DNA of 64,000 nucleotides from Caryophanales bacterium UBA4682. Lineage in GTDB: Bacteria; Bacillota_I; Bacilli_A; RFN20; CAG-288. Positions 8,085 through 16,915 of the stretch are shown here, piece after piece. The translations under genes and the position numbers were made by a program. Below the pieces are notes generated by a model that had not been told where the DNA came from, made no database searches, and saw nothing but the letters and a program-made list of their open reading frames with translations. The number at the start of each line of letters is the position of its first letter. Within the stretch, counting starts at the first letter, position 1. The stretch is from the NCBI GenBank assembly GCA_002404995.1, contig DHKY01000004.1:88613-152612 (forward strand), read 5' to 3'.

Positions 8085-9827
8085 TTATTTCCGGCACAAC
8101 GGATCGAAACAGAAGCAATCAACAGGTGAAACACCTAAGAACTTCTCTTCTCCGGTGAGCTTCTTAATCAGATGAGAAATCGTCGACGGATTCTTATCAT
8201 AGCAATTGATGTAGGTTTTGACCTGCGGGGCATCAAATAGATGGAATGGATTTTTCAAGGAAATCCTGATGGTAGGGAGCTCATTGACATACCAAGGAAC
8301 ATCCGGAGTTCCTTTCGACCTCTTATAGGTCCTGCGGTTTACCGTATTGTGGGTATCAAAGTCGCAGATATGGATAACAAGGTCATACTTGTCAGTCAGG
8401 TCTTTTATCGGAGTCTTATTGTTGTAAACGTTGGCGATAATGCTAAGCGCCTCCCTCGGAGGAAGCTTCTTTGCTTTATCCCTAAGCGATTCGAAGATTG
8501 TGACCTGGAAGCCTTTATCCTCCAGCCTCTTGGCAATTGTCTCATAGATAGAAGGACCATGTTTTGGAATCCTGTTATCGAAGGGACTATCCTCATGCTG
8601 CGGGACAAGAAGAATCCGTTTTCCTTTTTCAGGGGATAGCGGCAGAACGCCTTTCTCCTCCTTGACAAGGACGATTCCTTTGTCCGATACCTCATCTTGG
8701 ATTTTCTTATGCTCCTCGGTTCCCATCAAGGAATAGATTGGAGTTTCCTGAGGTTTCCTTAAGGAAGGCTCAAGCCTTGCTTTCGTTGCAAGAATTCGAG
8801 TCACAGCTTCATCCAAACGTTCTTCGGAAAGAAGACCATTCTTAAGTCCGTCCTTCCTATATCCGATATCTTCATCGTAGTCATTGTAGAAGAGAACCCT
8901 ATCGATACCGGCTTCTACCCTCTTAGGAAGGAATTCGCTACGCTTCCTCGAGGAAGTAAGGCCGACCCTGTGAGTAGCATCCGAGACAATCAGACCATTA
9001 AATCCAAGTTTTTTTCTTAGAAGAGAAGTAAGAATCTCCTTGGAAACAGAGGCAGGAAGAATATCGACGTTTTCCTCTTTCGAGAACTCCTTCTGATAGG
9101 AAGGCAGAGCAATATGTCCAACCCTTATCCTAGGAAGAGACGCATCAATCAAAGCAGAATAGACTTTGCCATAGCTCTTATCCCACTCTTCGCAAGACAA
9201 GGTGTTGCTTGTCAAGGAAAGATGCTGATCCCGTTCATCGATGCCATCGCCTGGGAAATGCTTCGCACAAGAAAGAAGTCCCTCTTCCTGAACACCTTTC
9301 AGGAATTCAAGAGAGAACTCTTTTACCCTTTCCGGATCATTGCCGAAGGTGCGATAGGGAATAATCGGATTATGGAACTGATAATCGATATCGACAATCG
9401 GAGCAAAAAGCGTATTGATTCCAACCGCCTTAGCTTCCTCCGCCGAAATCTTTCCTAATTCGTAGGCATAACGCGGATCATTCGTGGAGGCGACCTTTGT
9501 CTCGCAACCGACTTCTGTTCCTCCGCGATAGGCACCATTGCCACCAGATTCCGTATTTGCGGCAATCAGAAGCGGAATCTTTGTCTCTCTCTGCAAGATA
9601 AAATTATGCTTTGCGATGTTTTCTGCAGAAGAAGGATTAAAACGTGCCCCACCGAACTTCCACTTAGAGACAACATCCTTCAGATATGCTTCATCCTGTT
9701 TAGCAGTAAGATGAATGAAAAGCTGCTGGATTTTCTCCTCTTGAGTCCTTAGCTCTTTGGTCTTATTCACCCATTCAATCTGGCTATCGCTCAGATAAAA
9801 AGGCTTTTCTTTCAGATGGACAGACAT
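8085..9827 (-). CDS. Glycoside hydrolase family 3, beta-N-acetylhexosaminidase-like
   Basis: The 580-aa protein has the GH3 barrel and a C-terminal alpha/beta domain. KHFPGDG (189-195) is followed by RDQH (199-202), which corresponds to the NagZ-type Asp-His pair that acts as general acid/base in this subfamily. The nucleophile is Asp 283 in LIVSDATH. No signal peptide is present, so it should hydrolyse imported oligosaccharides in the cytosol. AGGAGG precedes the ATG. Within the operon it would release the non-reducing-end sugar before uronate catabolism. Beta-N-acetylglucosaminidase is the best guess; a beta-glucosidase role is less likely because of the NagZ-type loop. Confidence 0.85.
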   Translation of the reverse strand: MSVHLKEKPFYLSDSQIEWVNKTKELRTQEEKIQQLFIHLTAKQDEAYLKDVVSKWKFGGARFNPSSAENIAKHNFILQRETKIPLLIAANTESGGNGAYRGGTEVGCETKVASTNDPRYAYELGKISAEEAKAVGINTLFAPIVDIDYQFHNPIIPYRTFGNDPERVKEFSLEFLKGVQEEGLLSCAKHFPGDGIDERDQHLSLTSNTLSCEEWDKSYGKVYSALIDASLPRIRVGHIALPSYQKEFSKEENVDILPASVSKEILTSLLRKKLGFNGLIVSDATHRVGLTSSRKRSEFLPKRVEAGIDRVLFYNDYDEDIGYRKDGLKNGLLSEERLDEAVTRILATKARLEPSLRKPQETPIYSLMGTEEHKKIQDEVSDKGIVLVKEEKGVLPLSPEKGKRILLVPQHEDSPFDNRIPKHGPSIYETIAKRLEDKGFQVTIFESLRDKAKKLPPREALSIIANVYNNKTPIKDLTDKYDLVIHICDFDTHNTVNRRTYKRSKGTPDVPWYVNELPTIRISLKNPFHLFDAPQVKTYINCYDKNPSTISHLIKKLTGEEKFLGVSPVDCFCFDPLCRK

Positions 9828-9844
9828 GAAGACCTCCTTGAAGA

Positions 9845-9876
9845 ATCCGGAAGGCGCACTCTTGCGCCTTCCGGAT
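9845..9876 (-). other. Intercistronic hairpin without a T-run
   Basis: A perfect 13-bp stem (ATCCGGAAGGCGC with its complement, 6-nt loop) lies between the lipoprotein gene and the GH3 gene. The T-run of a terminator is missing, and the GH3 ribosome binding site follows directly. It may mark an mRNA processing or stabilising point that keeps the upstream lipoprotein and transporter messages more abundant. Confidence 0.7.
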
Positions 9877-9889
9877 CAAAAACAATCAA

Positions 9890-12022
9890 CTAAGCAGCAG
9901 TAGAAGCTTTCGTAACGATGGTATACGTCACTTCTCCGGCAACAGAACCATCGAAGCAATAATAACCGCCCTGAGGATTGCCGGCAATTTCACCGTTCTT
10001 GACAGAGACGATTTCATAGCCATCTTTCAGTTCGACTTTAACGCAGAGGAAACGGCCAGTCTTGGCTTCTGCCTTCTTGGCAGCCGTATAGTCCATCCTG
10101 CCGGCAAAATTGAAGTTGTCGAGAGTATAGACGGATGCAGACTTGACGCCTGCGTCCTTGGCGATAGTGAAGTTAACATACTGGATAGCCGGTTCAGCAG
10201 CACGGGTGACAATATCAATAGCATGAGATCCTGCTTCGAAATTGCTGAAATAGTAATAACCATTCCTGTATCCGGCAACTGTCTTTCCGGATTTCACAAG
10301 ATCAAGCTGATAGCCATCTTTGAGTTCAACCTTGACACAGAAGAGACGTCCCGCTTTTGCTTCTGCTTTTCCGGCAGCTGTGACATCGGTAATAGTGGAA
10401 GGATCATAGTTGTCCCTAGTAGATACCGTTGCAGATTTAACACCATCATCCTTGTTGAGAGTGAATTCGACATCTTTGGAAGCAGGAGTTGTGGAAGTAG
10501 CCTTAGCGGTGACTTTGCAGGCATAAGTTCCTTCAGTCTTGATAGCATAGCACCAAGCACCGAAGTTCGTAGTTGCTTCTCCGTTGACTGTGAAAGCATC
10601 TAATTCGTATCCTTCATCGAATTCGGCAGAAAAAACAAGGAAGTTCGAGTTGCCAATCGGAGCACGATTCTGAGCATCTAAATCCTTATAAGTCTTAGTA
10701 TCCGGATAAGTCCTGTACTTGACTGTGAAGGATTTGACGTGTTCACCTTTTTCCGTAGTGACAGTAGCATACTTGACATCAGGTTTCCTGTCGGATCCGT
10801 TAATGTTAGCAGAAAGCTTCTTTGCACCCTCTGAAACTTCGAAATAATAGAATCCATCCTCGGAGACTTCAGCAGAGGTGGTTCCTAAAGCAACGTTAAC
10901 AATATTATTATTTCCGTAAGGAGTGACTTTGACCGCTAATAAATCACCGACTTTAACTTCATCTCCGCTCTTGATAGCTGTCTTAGATGCTTTGTCATCA
11001 GCAGGGCAGGAATAGACTTCAAACGTACACTTCGGATTTTCATCCCAAGTAATAACGGATTTCGTAAGATGATGTTCGATAGTTCCAGCCTTTTCAAAGG
11101 AAGCGCCATAATTAGCAGAGAAATTTCGGCTTCCAGTAATGACAACGGTAGGTGCCGGAGTCCTGATGGCAAAATCAAGGGAAGCGTTGTTGTAGGTTTC
11201 ATCATAAGACGTGACTAAGCCATTGCTGTTCGTCTTGACAACCGCTTCAGCAGCATAGTCATCCGTCTTATTGGAGAAATCAGAGATACCATTATCGGTC
11301 TTATAACCAACATATTGAACCTTGGTCTTAATGTTCAGACCGCCATTTTTCCTCTTTCCGAAGTAATATGGGTCATTGCAGTCTTCGGCAGGAACAGCAG
11401 TAGAAGAAAGTCCGAACTCACGCCACTGATAGTTGTTGTCGCCTTCATACTTGAAGGTATCCCTGGTGATATAGCCGGCTAAGTTGTAAGAAATCGAATA
11501 AACAAGATCCGAAATCTTGTTGATGGCAGCTTCTTCGCTTGCTAAGGCAACCGGGTTTTCCCTGGTCGTAGTGACATACTTATAAGTATCTCCATCCTTG
11601 TAAACCAAGGCTTCGGTCTTAGAAGTGTCCTGGCTAAGAAGTTTGTCTTTGGAATTCTTGGAAATCTTGAGATAGACATTTCCGCTGGTAAGATCGATAT
11701 CGCCAGTAGTGGTGTCTTCGATATCATGTTTGAAACTGTCGAGCTTTCCGGTTCCGCCATGGGAATCAACATCGACTTTGTAATTGGCACTATAGCTGAA
11801 AGAGAACTTGCCGGTCAAAGAAGGATTGTAAGCAGAGATGATGCTGTCAGCAGCATCCTTCTGGATTTCGACTTCTTCCGGTTCTTCTGTCGGATTGGCA
11901 GATTCGCTTGCCTTGGCAGATTCGCTCGACTTAGCACTTGTCTTATCTGACGTTTTTCCACAACCGGCTAATGCAGCAAGAGAGAGCAGGGAAGCAACGA
12001 ATGTTAACTTCTTGGATTTCAT
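9890..12022 (-). CDS. Large surface lipoprotein with C-terminal tandem repeats
   Basis: The 710-aa protein has a lipoprotein signal peptide with lipobox LAGC, then a Ser/Ala/Glu-rich linker. No known family is recognised. The C-terminal part carries about 70-residue repeats, each with a DxGVKSA(T/S)V(S/Y)T start, a KAEAK(A/T)GR core and a VKVELKDGY block. Two copies are very similar and more diverged ones precede them (YATVTTEKGEHVKSFTV and VDVEFTLNKDDGVK). Repeats of this kind look like small beta-sandwich domains. It is co-transcribed with the sugar importer, so glycan binding at the cell surface is a reasonable inference. AAAGGAG precedes the ATG. Confidence 0.8.
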   Translation of the reverse strand: MKSKKLTFVASLLSLAALAGCGKTSDKTSAKSSESAKASESANPTEEPEEVEIQKDAADSIISAYNPSLTGKFSFSYSANYKVDVDSHGGTGKLDSFKHDIEDTTTGDIDLTSGNVYLKISKNSKDKLLSQDTSKTEALVYKDGDTYKYVTTTRENPVALASEEAAINKISDLVYSISYNLAGYITRDTFKYEGDNNYQWREFGLSSTAVPAEDCNDPYYFGKRKNGGLNIKTKVQYVGYKTDNGISDFSNKTDDYAAEAVVKTNSNGLVTSYDETYNNASLDFAIRTPAPTVVITGSRNFSANYGASFEKAGTIEHHLTKSVITWDENPKCTFEVYSCPADDKASKTAIKSGDEVKVGDLLAVKVTPYGNNNIVNVALGTTSAEVSEDGFYYFEVSEGAKKLSANINGSDRKPDVKYATVTTEKGEHVKSFTVKYRTYPDTKTYKDLDAQNRAPIGNSNFLVFSAEFDEGYELDAFTVNGEATTNFGAWCYAIKTEGTYACKVTAKATSTTPASKDVEFTLNKDDGVKSATVSTRDNYDPSTITDVTAAGKAEAKAGRLFCVKVELKDGYQLDLVKSGKTVAGYRNGYYYFSNFEAGSHAIDIVTRAAEPAIQYVNFTIAKDAGVKSASVYTLDNFNFAGRMDYTAAKKAEAKTGRFLCVKVELKDGYEIVSVKNGEIAGNPQGGYYCFDGSVAGEVTYTIVTKASTAA

Positions 12023-12036
12023 ATTTTTCTCCTTTT

Positions 12037-12792
12037 TTATTTTGATTTCGGCTTCTTGCCGATGAATCCATTTTCAGACAGATAATCGAAGACATTGTAG
12101 ATTTCTTCTCTCCAGGTCTTCCAAGAATGATCTTTGTTCTCTAAGTAACGATACGAGAATCCAATCTCGTTATCGATAAGGAACTGATCAAAGTCTTTGG
12201 AAGCATCGATGATGAAGTCATCCTTGCCGACAGAGAGATAGACGTTCTTCTTCCTCTTCTTGCTTGCTAAGCAGAGTGAGCGAAGAGTTCCGAATTTACT
12301 TTCATCTAAGAAATCTGGTTTCGTAGCAGGAGATAAAGCAATACAAGCAGAATACTTATCGACATTCTTGAGGTAATGATAGAGGGCTCCGTATCCGCCC
12401 ATAGAAACACCCATGATAATGAGTGGTTTCTTCCGGGATAAGAAGCGGAAATTTCCGTAAAGGAAGTCGAGAATGTCTTTTTCAATCAAGTCGTAATAGT
12501 TGTCGATTTGTCCAAGGTTGAGATACCACTTGTTCTCACCATTGATGAAGCAGGCTGCGACTTTGTTCTCTTCACAGAGCGAGATAAGGGAAGAATTCTG
12601 TTGGAACGCTTTTTCATTGTCCCCGAACCCGCATAAGCAGAGAATCAAGGGATAGGTCTCCGTAGAGTTCTCATAATACCTATCATCCTTGTTGGTCAAA
12701 GAGCCGTGAAGATTGAGTGAAGGAACGACAAGATCGAAACGAGTCCGTCTTGCCAGTGATTTCGGATAGAATTCAAAGGTGAAGGAAGCCAT
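12037..12792 (-). CDS. Alpha/beta-hydrolase esterase (CE1/tributyrin-esterase-like)
   Basis: The 251-aa protein shows the serine esterase set: nucleophile Ser 130 in GVSMGGYGAL, acid Asp 191 or 192 in VGKDDFIID and His 222 in NKDHSWKTW. CLCGFGDNE near 52 is the oxyanion region. There is no signal peptide, so it acts in the cytosol, probably removing acetyl or other acyl groups from the imported sugar. It starts one base after the binding-protein stop (TGACATG), so translation is coupled. Homologues include acetylxylan and feruloyl esterases of family CE1. Confidence 0.82.
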   Translation of the reverse strand: MASFTFEFYPKSLARRTRFDLVVPSLNLHGSLTNKDDRYYENSTETYPLILCLCGFGDNEKAFQQNSSLISLCEENKVAACFINGENKWYLNLGQIDNYYDLIEKDILDFLYGNFRFLSRKKPLIIMGVSMGGYGALYHYLKNVDKYSACIALSPATKPDFLDESKFGTLRSLCLASKKRKKNVYLSVGKDDFIIDASKDFDQFLIDNEIGFSYRYLENKDHSWKTWREEIYNVFDYLSENGFIGKKPKSK

Positions 12793-12793
12793 G

Positions 12794-14281
12794 TCAGATA
12801 TCTCTTTCTTTATTGAACGGAATATAGAAGCTCAGGGACTCTTCTTTTGTCTGATTCAGTCCTTTGACTTCTTTCTCATATTCGTATAAGGCATCTTGGC
12901 TCTGAGCACGTTTGATCCTGCACTGGAGATAGTATTCGGTCCTCTCTCTTGCAGAACGGCGTTCCTCTTCCGGAGAAGTTCCGATAGAGCCGACATAATA
13001 AGGAAGATTCTTAATTACTGCATAGTCAAGACTGTTCTGGCAGGAACCTGCGATAGCAAAGTAGACGCCTTTTTCGTTGCAGACCTGAGCAGCAGCATTT
13101 CGTTCCGTATCATCCTGAACGGAGATAATGAAGTCAGCACCCTGGTTGCAAAGCTGAGTTGCTACGGACTTCTGGGTATTGCTGGATGTTACAGAACCGA
13201 CCGGAAGGACTTCGAAGTTATAGGCCTTCGATAAGTATCCCTTGATGAAGTCAATATAGAGCTGAACCTGATCATTGACACTGGAAGGAGCGATGATGCC
13301 GCACTTGTACTTCTTTCCAGTACGGAAAGAAGCTTTGTCAGCATCCGCATTTGTTCCGTTTTCGGCATAGAGAACTTCAACGTTTTCCTTTGTGGAAGAA
13401 GAAACAAACTCCGATAATTTCTCAGCTCCGTAATCCGGATTGGTTTTGTCGAAGTATTTATCGACATTGATTTTACGGACCGTCGGGTGGTCTTCGGAAA
13501 TCGAATCGACGGCACTCCTGCGGTCGTATTCTTCTAAAGTCTGGATTGCCCACTGGGAGATTGATAAACGAAGGGCAGTTCCATCTGCGTTCTTCCTTGC
13601 TCCGCCATTATCAAGAGCGTCAATGGAAGCAGCAACAATCGGAAGGATGTGAGCAGAGTATTTTGCAACAAGATAACGGAGAGAACCATCGAGGAAAGCA
13701 GAACGATAAGTAGTTGAGAAACCGCCCATCGTAGCATTAGAGACCTTGAACTGAACGGATTTGATGTTGGAAGAGGCCATTTCGACACCATTGCAGGTGG
13801 AGATGACTGCCATCGGATGATATTTGGCAAATGGCTTTGCGTACTGAATTGTCGTATCCCAGTTCTGGTTGTTGACCATTACAATCTGTGCATCTTCCGG
13901 AAGGTCAGAATCTGCCTGACGTTCGATTTTGAACTTACGGGCATCCTTCTGTCCTTCGTATCCGGTGACCTTGTAGCCATGGGCAGCGAGGGCATCATTC
14001 CTTCCCAGCCATTTGTTGGTGAAATGCTGACCATCGAATCCATAATAGTTGTAAAGAGCGAAGAAGATAGCGTTTTTGCAATCATCGAAGTTTTCTAATT
14101 CGGCATCATAGCTAGGGGCTCCGGAAGTGGAGCTGCTATCGCTAGAATCCTTGCTGACTTGCTGATCATGCGAAGCAGAATTATTGTTCTTGTTACCGCC
14201 GAAGATAAACCTATCTTCCAAAGAACAGGAAGTAAGGAGGCTTAAGCCAAGGATAGGAATCAAAGCCTTGATTTTCTTCAT
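12794..14281 (-). CDS. Sugar ABC transporter substrate-binding lipoprotein
   Basis: The 495-aa protein has a lipoprotein signal (MKKIKALIPILGLSLLTSC) and a Ser/Asp-rich tether, then a periplasmic-binding-protein type I fold. KCGIIAPSSVNDQVQLYIDF opens the second half, with GADFIISVQDD and GVYFAIAGSC following. It overlaps the upstream permease by one base (TAATG), which couples their translation. As part of a CUT2/RbsB-like importer it would capture a sugar or oligosaccharide outside the membrane. It is longer than typical RbsB proteins (about 300 aa), mostly from the N-terminal half. The ligand is unknown; the operon suggests a uronate-containing compound. Confidence 0.85.
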   Translation of the reverse strand: MKKIKALIPILGLSLLTSCSLEDRFIFGGNKNNNSASHDQQVSKDSSDSSSTSGAPSYDAELENFDDCKNAIFFALYNYYGFDGQHFTNKWLGRNDALAAHGYKVTGYEGQKDARKFKIERQADSDLPEDAQIVMVNNQNWDTTIQYAKPFAKYHPMAVISTCNGVEMASSNIKSVQFKVSNATMGGFSTTYRSAFLDGSLRYLVAKYSAHILPIVAASIDALDNGGARKNADGTALRLSISQWAIQTLEEYDRRSAVDSISEDHPTVRKINVDKYFDKTNPDYGAEKLSEFVSSSTKENVEVLYAENGTNADADKASFRTGKKYKCGIIAPSSVNDQVQLYIDFIKGYLSKAYNFEVLPVGSVTSSNTQKSVATQLCNQGADFIISVQDDTERNAAAQVCNEKGVYFAIAGSCQNSLDYAVIKNLPYYVGSIGTSPEEERRSARERTEYYLQCRIKRAQSQDALYEYEKEVKGLNQTKEESLSFYIPFNKERDI

Positions 14282-15399
14282 TAGGCAATTTCTCCTTTCT
14301 TTTGAGGATTAAGACGTTTTTCCTCAAAGACGTATTTCTTCCTCTTGATCCAGTTGAGGAAGCGGTTCTTGTCGACCCTGTAAACAAGGACAGCGAAGAC
14401 AGAGAAACCGTTGAGAAGAGAAGAAACCGTAGAGCTGAATCCGATGACCGTTGCATTGTCAAAGCCATAAGTATAAAGAAGAGTGGTTCCGACAACACCA
14501 AGAAGCAGACCGACAATCTGGTTCGAGTATTTGGCAAGAATACCGCCGATGAAGATTGGTAAGAAGTTCTTGAAGACCGTTCCAGAAGAACCTAAGTTGA
14601 TGTTAATCGTAATGGTTGCCGTACCGCAGGAGCTCCTGACCTGGTAGATAGCAATAAGAGCGCCGGCAATAATGAAGGAAATGATGCAGTGGCTGATTTC
14701 GTTGATACCTGTCTCGACACAGACCTTCTGGTTATAGACAAGAGCAAGTTTGTTATATCCGTAACGGGTATAGCAGAGAGCAGCAGCCCTGATGAGACAG
14801 ACAATGACAAGGAGAGGAATCAGGATAATCGGTTCCTGGAAGAAGCTGGCAGTATAGGATCCGGAAGCTAGGTTAACCGTGCCGGTAGAACCTGTTGCAT
14901 TCGCAACAACCTTGGCAATACCTTCATAAATCAAGCACCTGCCTAAGGAAACAACAATCGGAGATAATTTTGTGAAAATAAGAACTAAGGAATGAATGAA
15001 ACCTAAGATCCTGCCGAAGAGAATGGAAAGAAGAAGGAAGAGGAAGATATGGTTAATGGTATCGACCTGGACAATAAGAGAAGCAAAGAGGCAGGCTAAG
15101 ATACCCGTAGCACCGAGTGAGAAGTCCATACGTCCGGAATTGAGGTTGGTATTTAAGGCAAGAGCGGCAATCAGAGTCCTTGTAATCGTCTTAAGCCTGA
15201 TCATCCTGTTCGAAACGTTATCCCTAGTCGAACCGATGAAAAACAATCCGGTATCACTGAGATTCGATAATAGAACAGCAATCAAGATCCTGACAACAGG
15301 ACAGAAGAGAGACCAGAAGAGTTTCTTTCCGGTCCTTTTGAGTCTTTGATTCGCAAAGAACGGAGATGAAGAATAAGTAACTGGCTTTGTATATTTCAT
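14281..15399 (-). CDS. ABC transporter permease (RbsC/BPD_transp_2 type), second
   Basis: The 372-aa polytopic protein has the family signature NSGRMDFSLGATG near 85-97 and about eight to ten hydrophobic segments. The start at 15399 overlaps the stop of the first permease (TAATG) and has GGAGGAAG just upstream; a longer frame extends into that gene. Two different permeases imply a heterodimeric channel, as in YtfT/YjfF or NupP/NupQ systems. The C-terminus is basic (KRKKYVFEEKRLNPQKK) and faces the cytosol. Confidence 0.88.
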   Translation of the reverse strand: MKYTKPVTYSSSPFFANQRLKRTGKKLFWSLFCPVVRILIAVLLSNLSDTGLFFIGSTRDNVSNRMIRLKTITRTLIAALALNTNLNSGRMDFSLGATGILACLFASLIVQVDTINHIFLFLLLSILFGRILGFIHSLVLIFTKLSPIVVSLGRCLIYEGIAKVVANATGSTGTVNLASGSYTASFFQEPIILIPLLVIVCLIRAAALCYTRYGYNKLALVYNQKVCVETGINEISHCIISFIIAGALIAIYQVRSSCGTATITININLGSSGTVFKNFLPIFIGGILAKYSNQIVGLLLGVVGTTLLYTYGFDNATVIGFSSTVSSLLNGFSVFAVLVYRVDKNRFLNWIKRKKYVFEEKRLNPQKKGEIA

Positions 15400-16904
15400 T
15401 ATTGGATACTTCCTCCGGAAGCGAGCATCTTTCCACGGGTATCCCACCTGTTAGCAAGAGAGACAATCAAGAAGATGAGGCCCTTGAACCTATAGCAGTA
15501 GTCACCGACTTGGAAAGTAGGAGTAGAAATGGCAGCAAAGAATTCATCAAGGAAGACAGAGAAGAAGGCACCGATGATTGCACAGCTGACTTTCGATTTT
15601 GGTCCGCCGCTTGTTGTCCTTCCGCCAAACACGATAGCAATAACGACATTGAGACCGACTTGACCTAGGACAGTCGAAGCTCCGAACTGGTTTCCAGTCT
15701 TAGAGCATGCGAATAAGAAACCGCAGATACCAAGACCGATGCCGGAGAGGGCAAAGGAGATCCTACCGGATTTCCTTAAGTTGATGCCATTGAACTTTGC
15801 AGCTTTTTTGTTGGAACCAATGAACTTGTTCCGACGTCCGACTTTGGTGTAATTGAAGATGAACCAGCAGAGGATAAAGAAGATGACGAGGAAGGAAGCG
15901 TAAACCCAAGCATTTGAGAACCTGCCTTCGCTGACAGTGATAAGCCCACCATAGTTTTCAAAGATAGCATCGGAGATAGCAGCTAGAATGTTCCTCCTAG
16001 TCAGTGTCATAACCATAACCGGAAGGTTGAGCCTTGTGGCTAAGATTGCGTTCACAATACCAAGACCAGCGCCTAAGACAACAGAGACAAGCAAGGAAAC
16101 TACCCTGTTATTAGTTGCGTTATAGAGAATTGCAGCGATGACAGCGCACCTCAGAGAAGCGTTTCCTAAAGACATATCGAAGCCGCCCTGCGAATAAATG
16201 AAGACTGCACCTGTGGCAACAACGGCAACGAAGATACCATTGTTGATAACATCGCCAAGGCTTCCGGAATATCCGGTAATTGCCTTTCCGATGTAATAGG
16301 CAGCAATAATGATGATAAGCCTGAAGAGAGGAACCTTATCAATCCAGAACTTCTTGTTCGTCAGACTGGCTTTCAGATTGAACCTTCCGTAGGCTTCAAG
16401 ATAACGTTCGTTAAGGCGGTCTTTGCCATTTTCCTTAACACCCCTGATAGCGAGAACACGAAGATACTCAGCATAGAGCTCGCTCCGCTTTAATTTCACA
16501 TTCTGAATTTTCTTCTCGTATTCGCCTTTCGCCTTGGAAGCAGAACGTTTGGCAGAGATTTCGATACCTTTCTGGACATCAGAATAATCCTGCTTGTCCT
16601 TCTTGCTGGGATTGCTGATTTTAGCAAAGTCATCAGCCGCTTTCTTCAAGGCATCGTTCTTATCTACAACAAAGGAACCGAGTAAAGTAGTTTGCTGTTC
16701 TTTGAGTTGATTAAGTTCTGCTTTAATGGTGTCTTTTAATTGCCGGTCTTTTGCCTTCCGGATTAAAGCAAGTTCTTTCTTAAAGCTTTCGACGGCATTT
16801 TTGTCAGAAGCATCAACAGCTTTGGCCTGATCAAGAATGGTCTGTTCGAAGTAGACAAAGGGAGCTTCTTTTTCATCAGCCTGTAATGTGATTTCGATTG
16901 ACAT
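15399..16904 (-). CDS. ABC transporter permease with long cytosolic coiled-coil N-terminus
   Basis: The 501-aa protein has two parts. Residues 1 to about 185 are highly charged, mostly Lys/Glu/Ala helices without hydrophobic segments, and look like a cytosolic coiled coil. The rest is an RbsC-type permease with GGFDMSLGNAS as the family motif and about ten membrane segments. The usual family length is about 320-350 aa, so the N-terminal domain is an addition. The start has AGGAGG 6 nt upstream. It follows the ATPase gene by 11 nt. The extra helices could dock on the long insertion in the partner ATPase (inference). Confidence 0.87.
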   Translation of the reverse strand: MSIEITLQADEKEAPFVYFEQTILDQAKAVDASDKNAVESFKKELALIRKAKDRQLKDTIKAELNQLKEQQTTLLGSFVVDKNDALKKAADDFAKISNPSKKDKQDYSDVQKGIEISAKRSASKAKGEYEKKIQNVKLKRSELYAEYLRVLAIRGVKENGKDRLNERYLEAYGRFNLKASLTNKKFWIDKVPLFRLIIIIAAYYIGKAITGYSGSLGDVINNGIFVAVVATGAVFIYSQGGFDMSLGNASLRCAVIAAILYNATNNRVVSLLVSVVLGAGLGIVNAILATRLNLPVMVMTLTRRNILAAISDAIFENYGGLITVSEGRFSNAWVYASFLVIFFILCWFIFNYTKVGRRNKFIGSNKKAAKFNGINLRKSGRISFALSGIGLGICGFLFACSKTGNQFGASTVLGQVGLNVVIAIVFGGRTTSGGPKSKVSCAIIGAFFSVFLDEFFAAISTPTFQVGDYCYRFKGLIFLIVSLANRWDTRGKMLASGGSIQ

Positions 16905-16915
16905 TTTCCGCCTCC

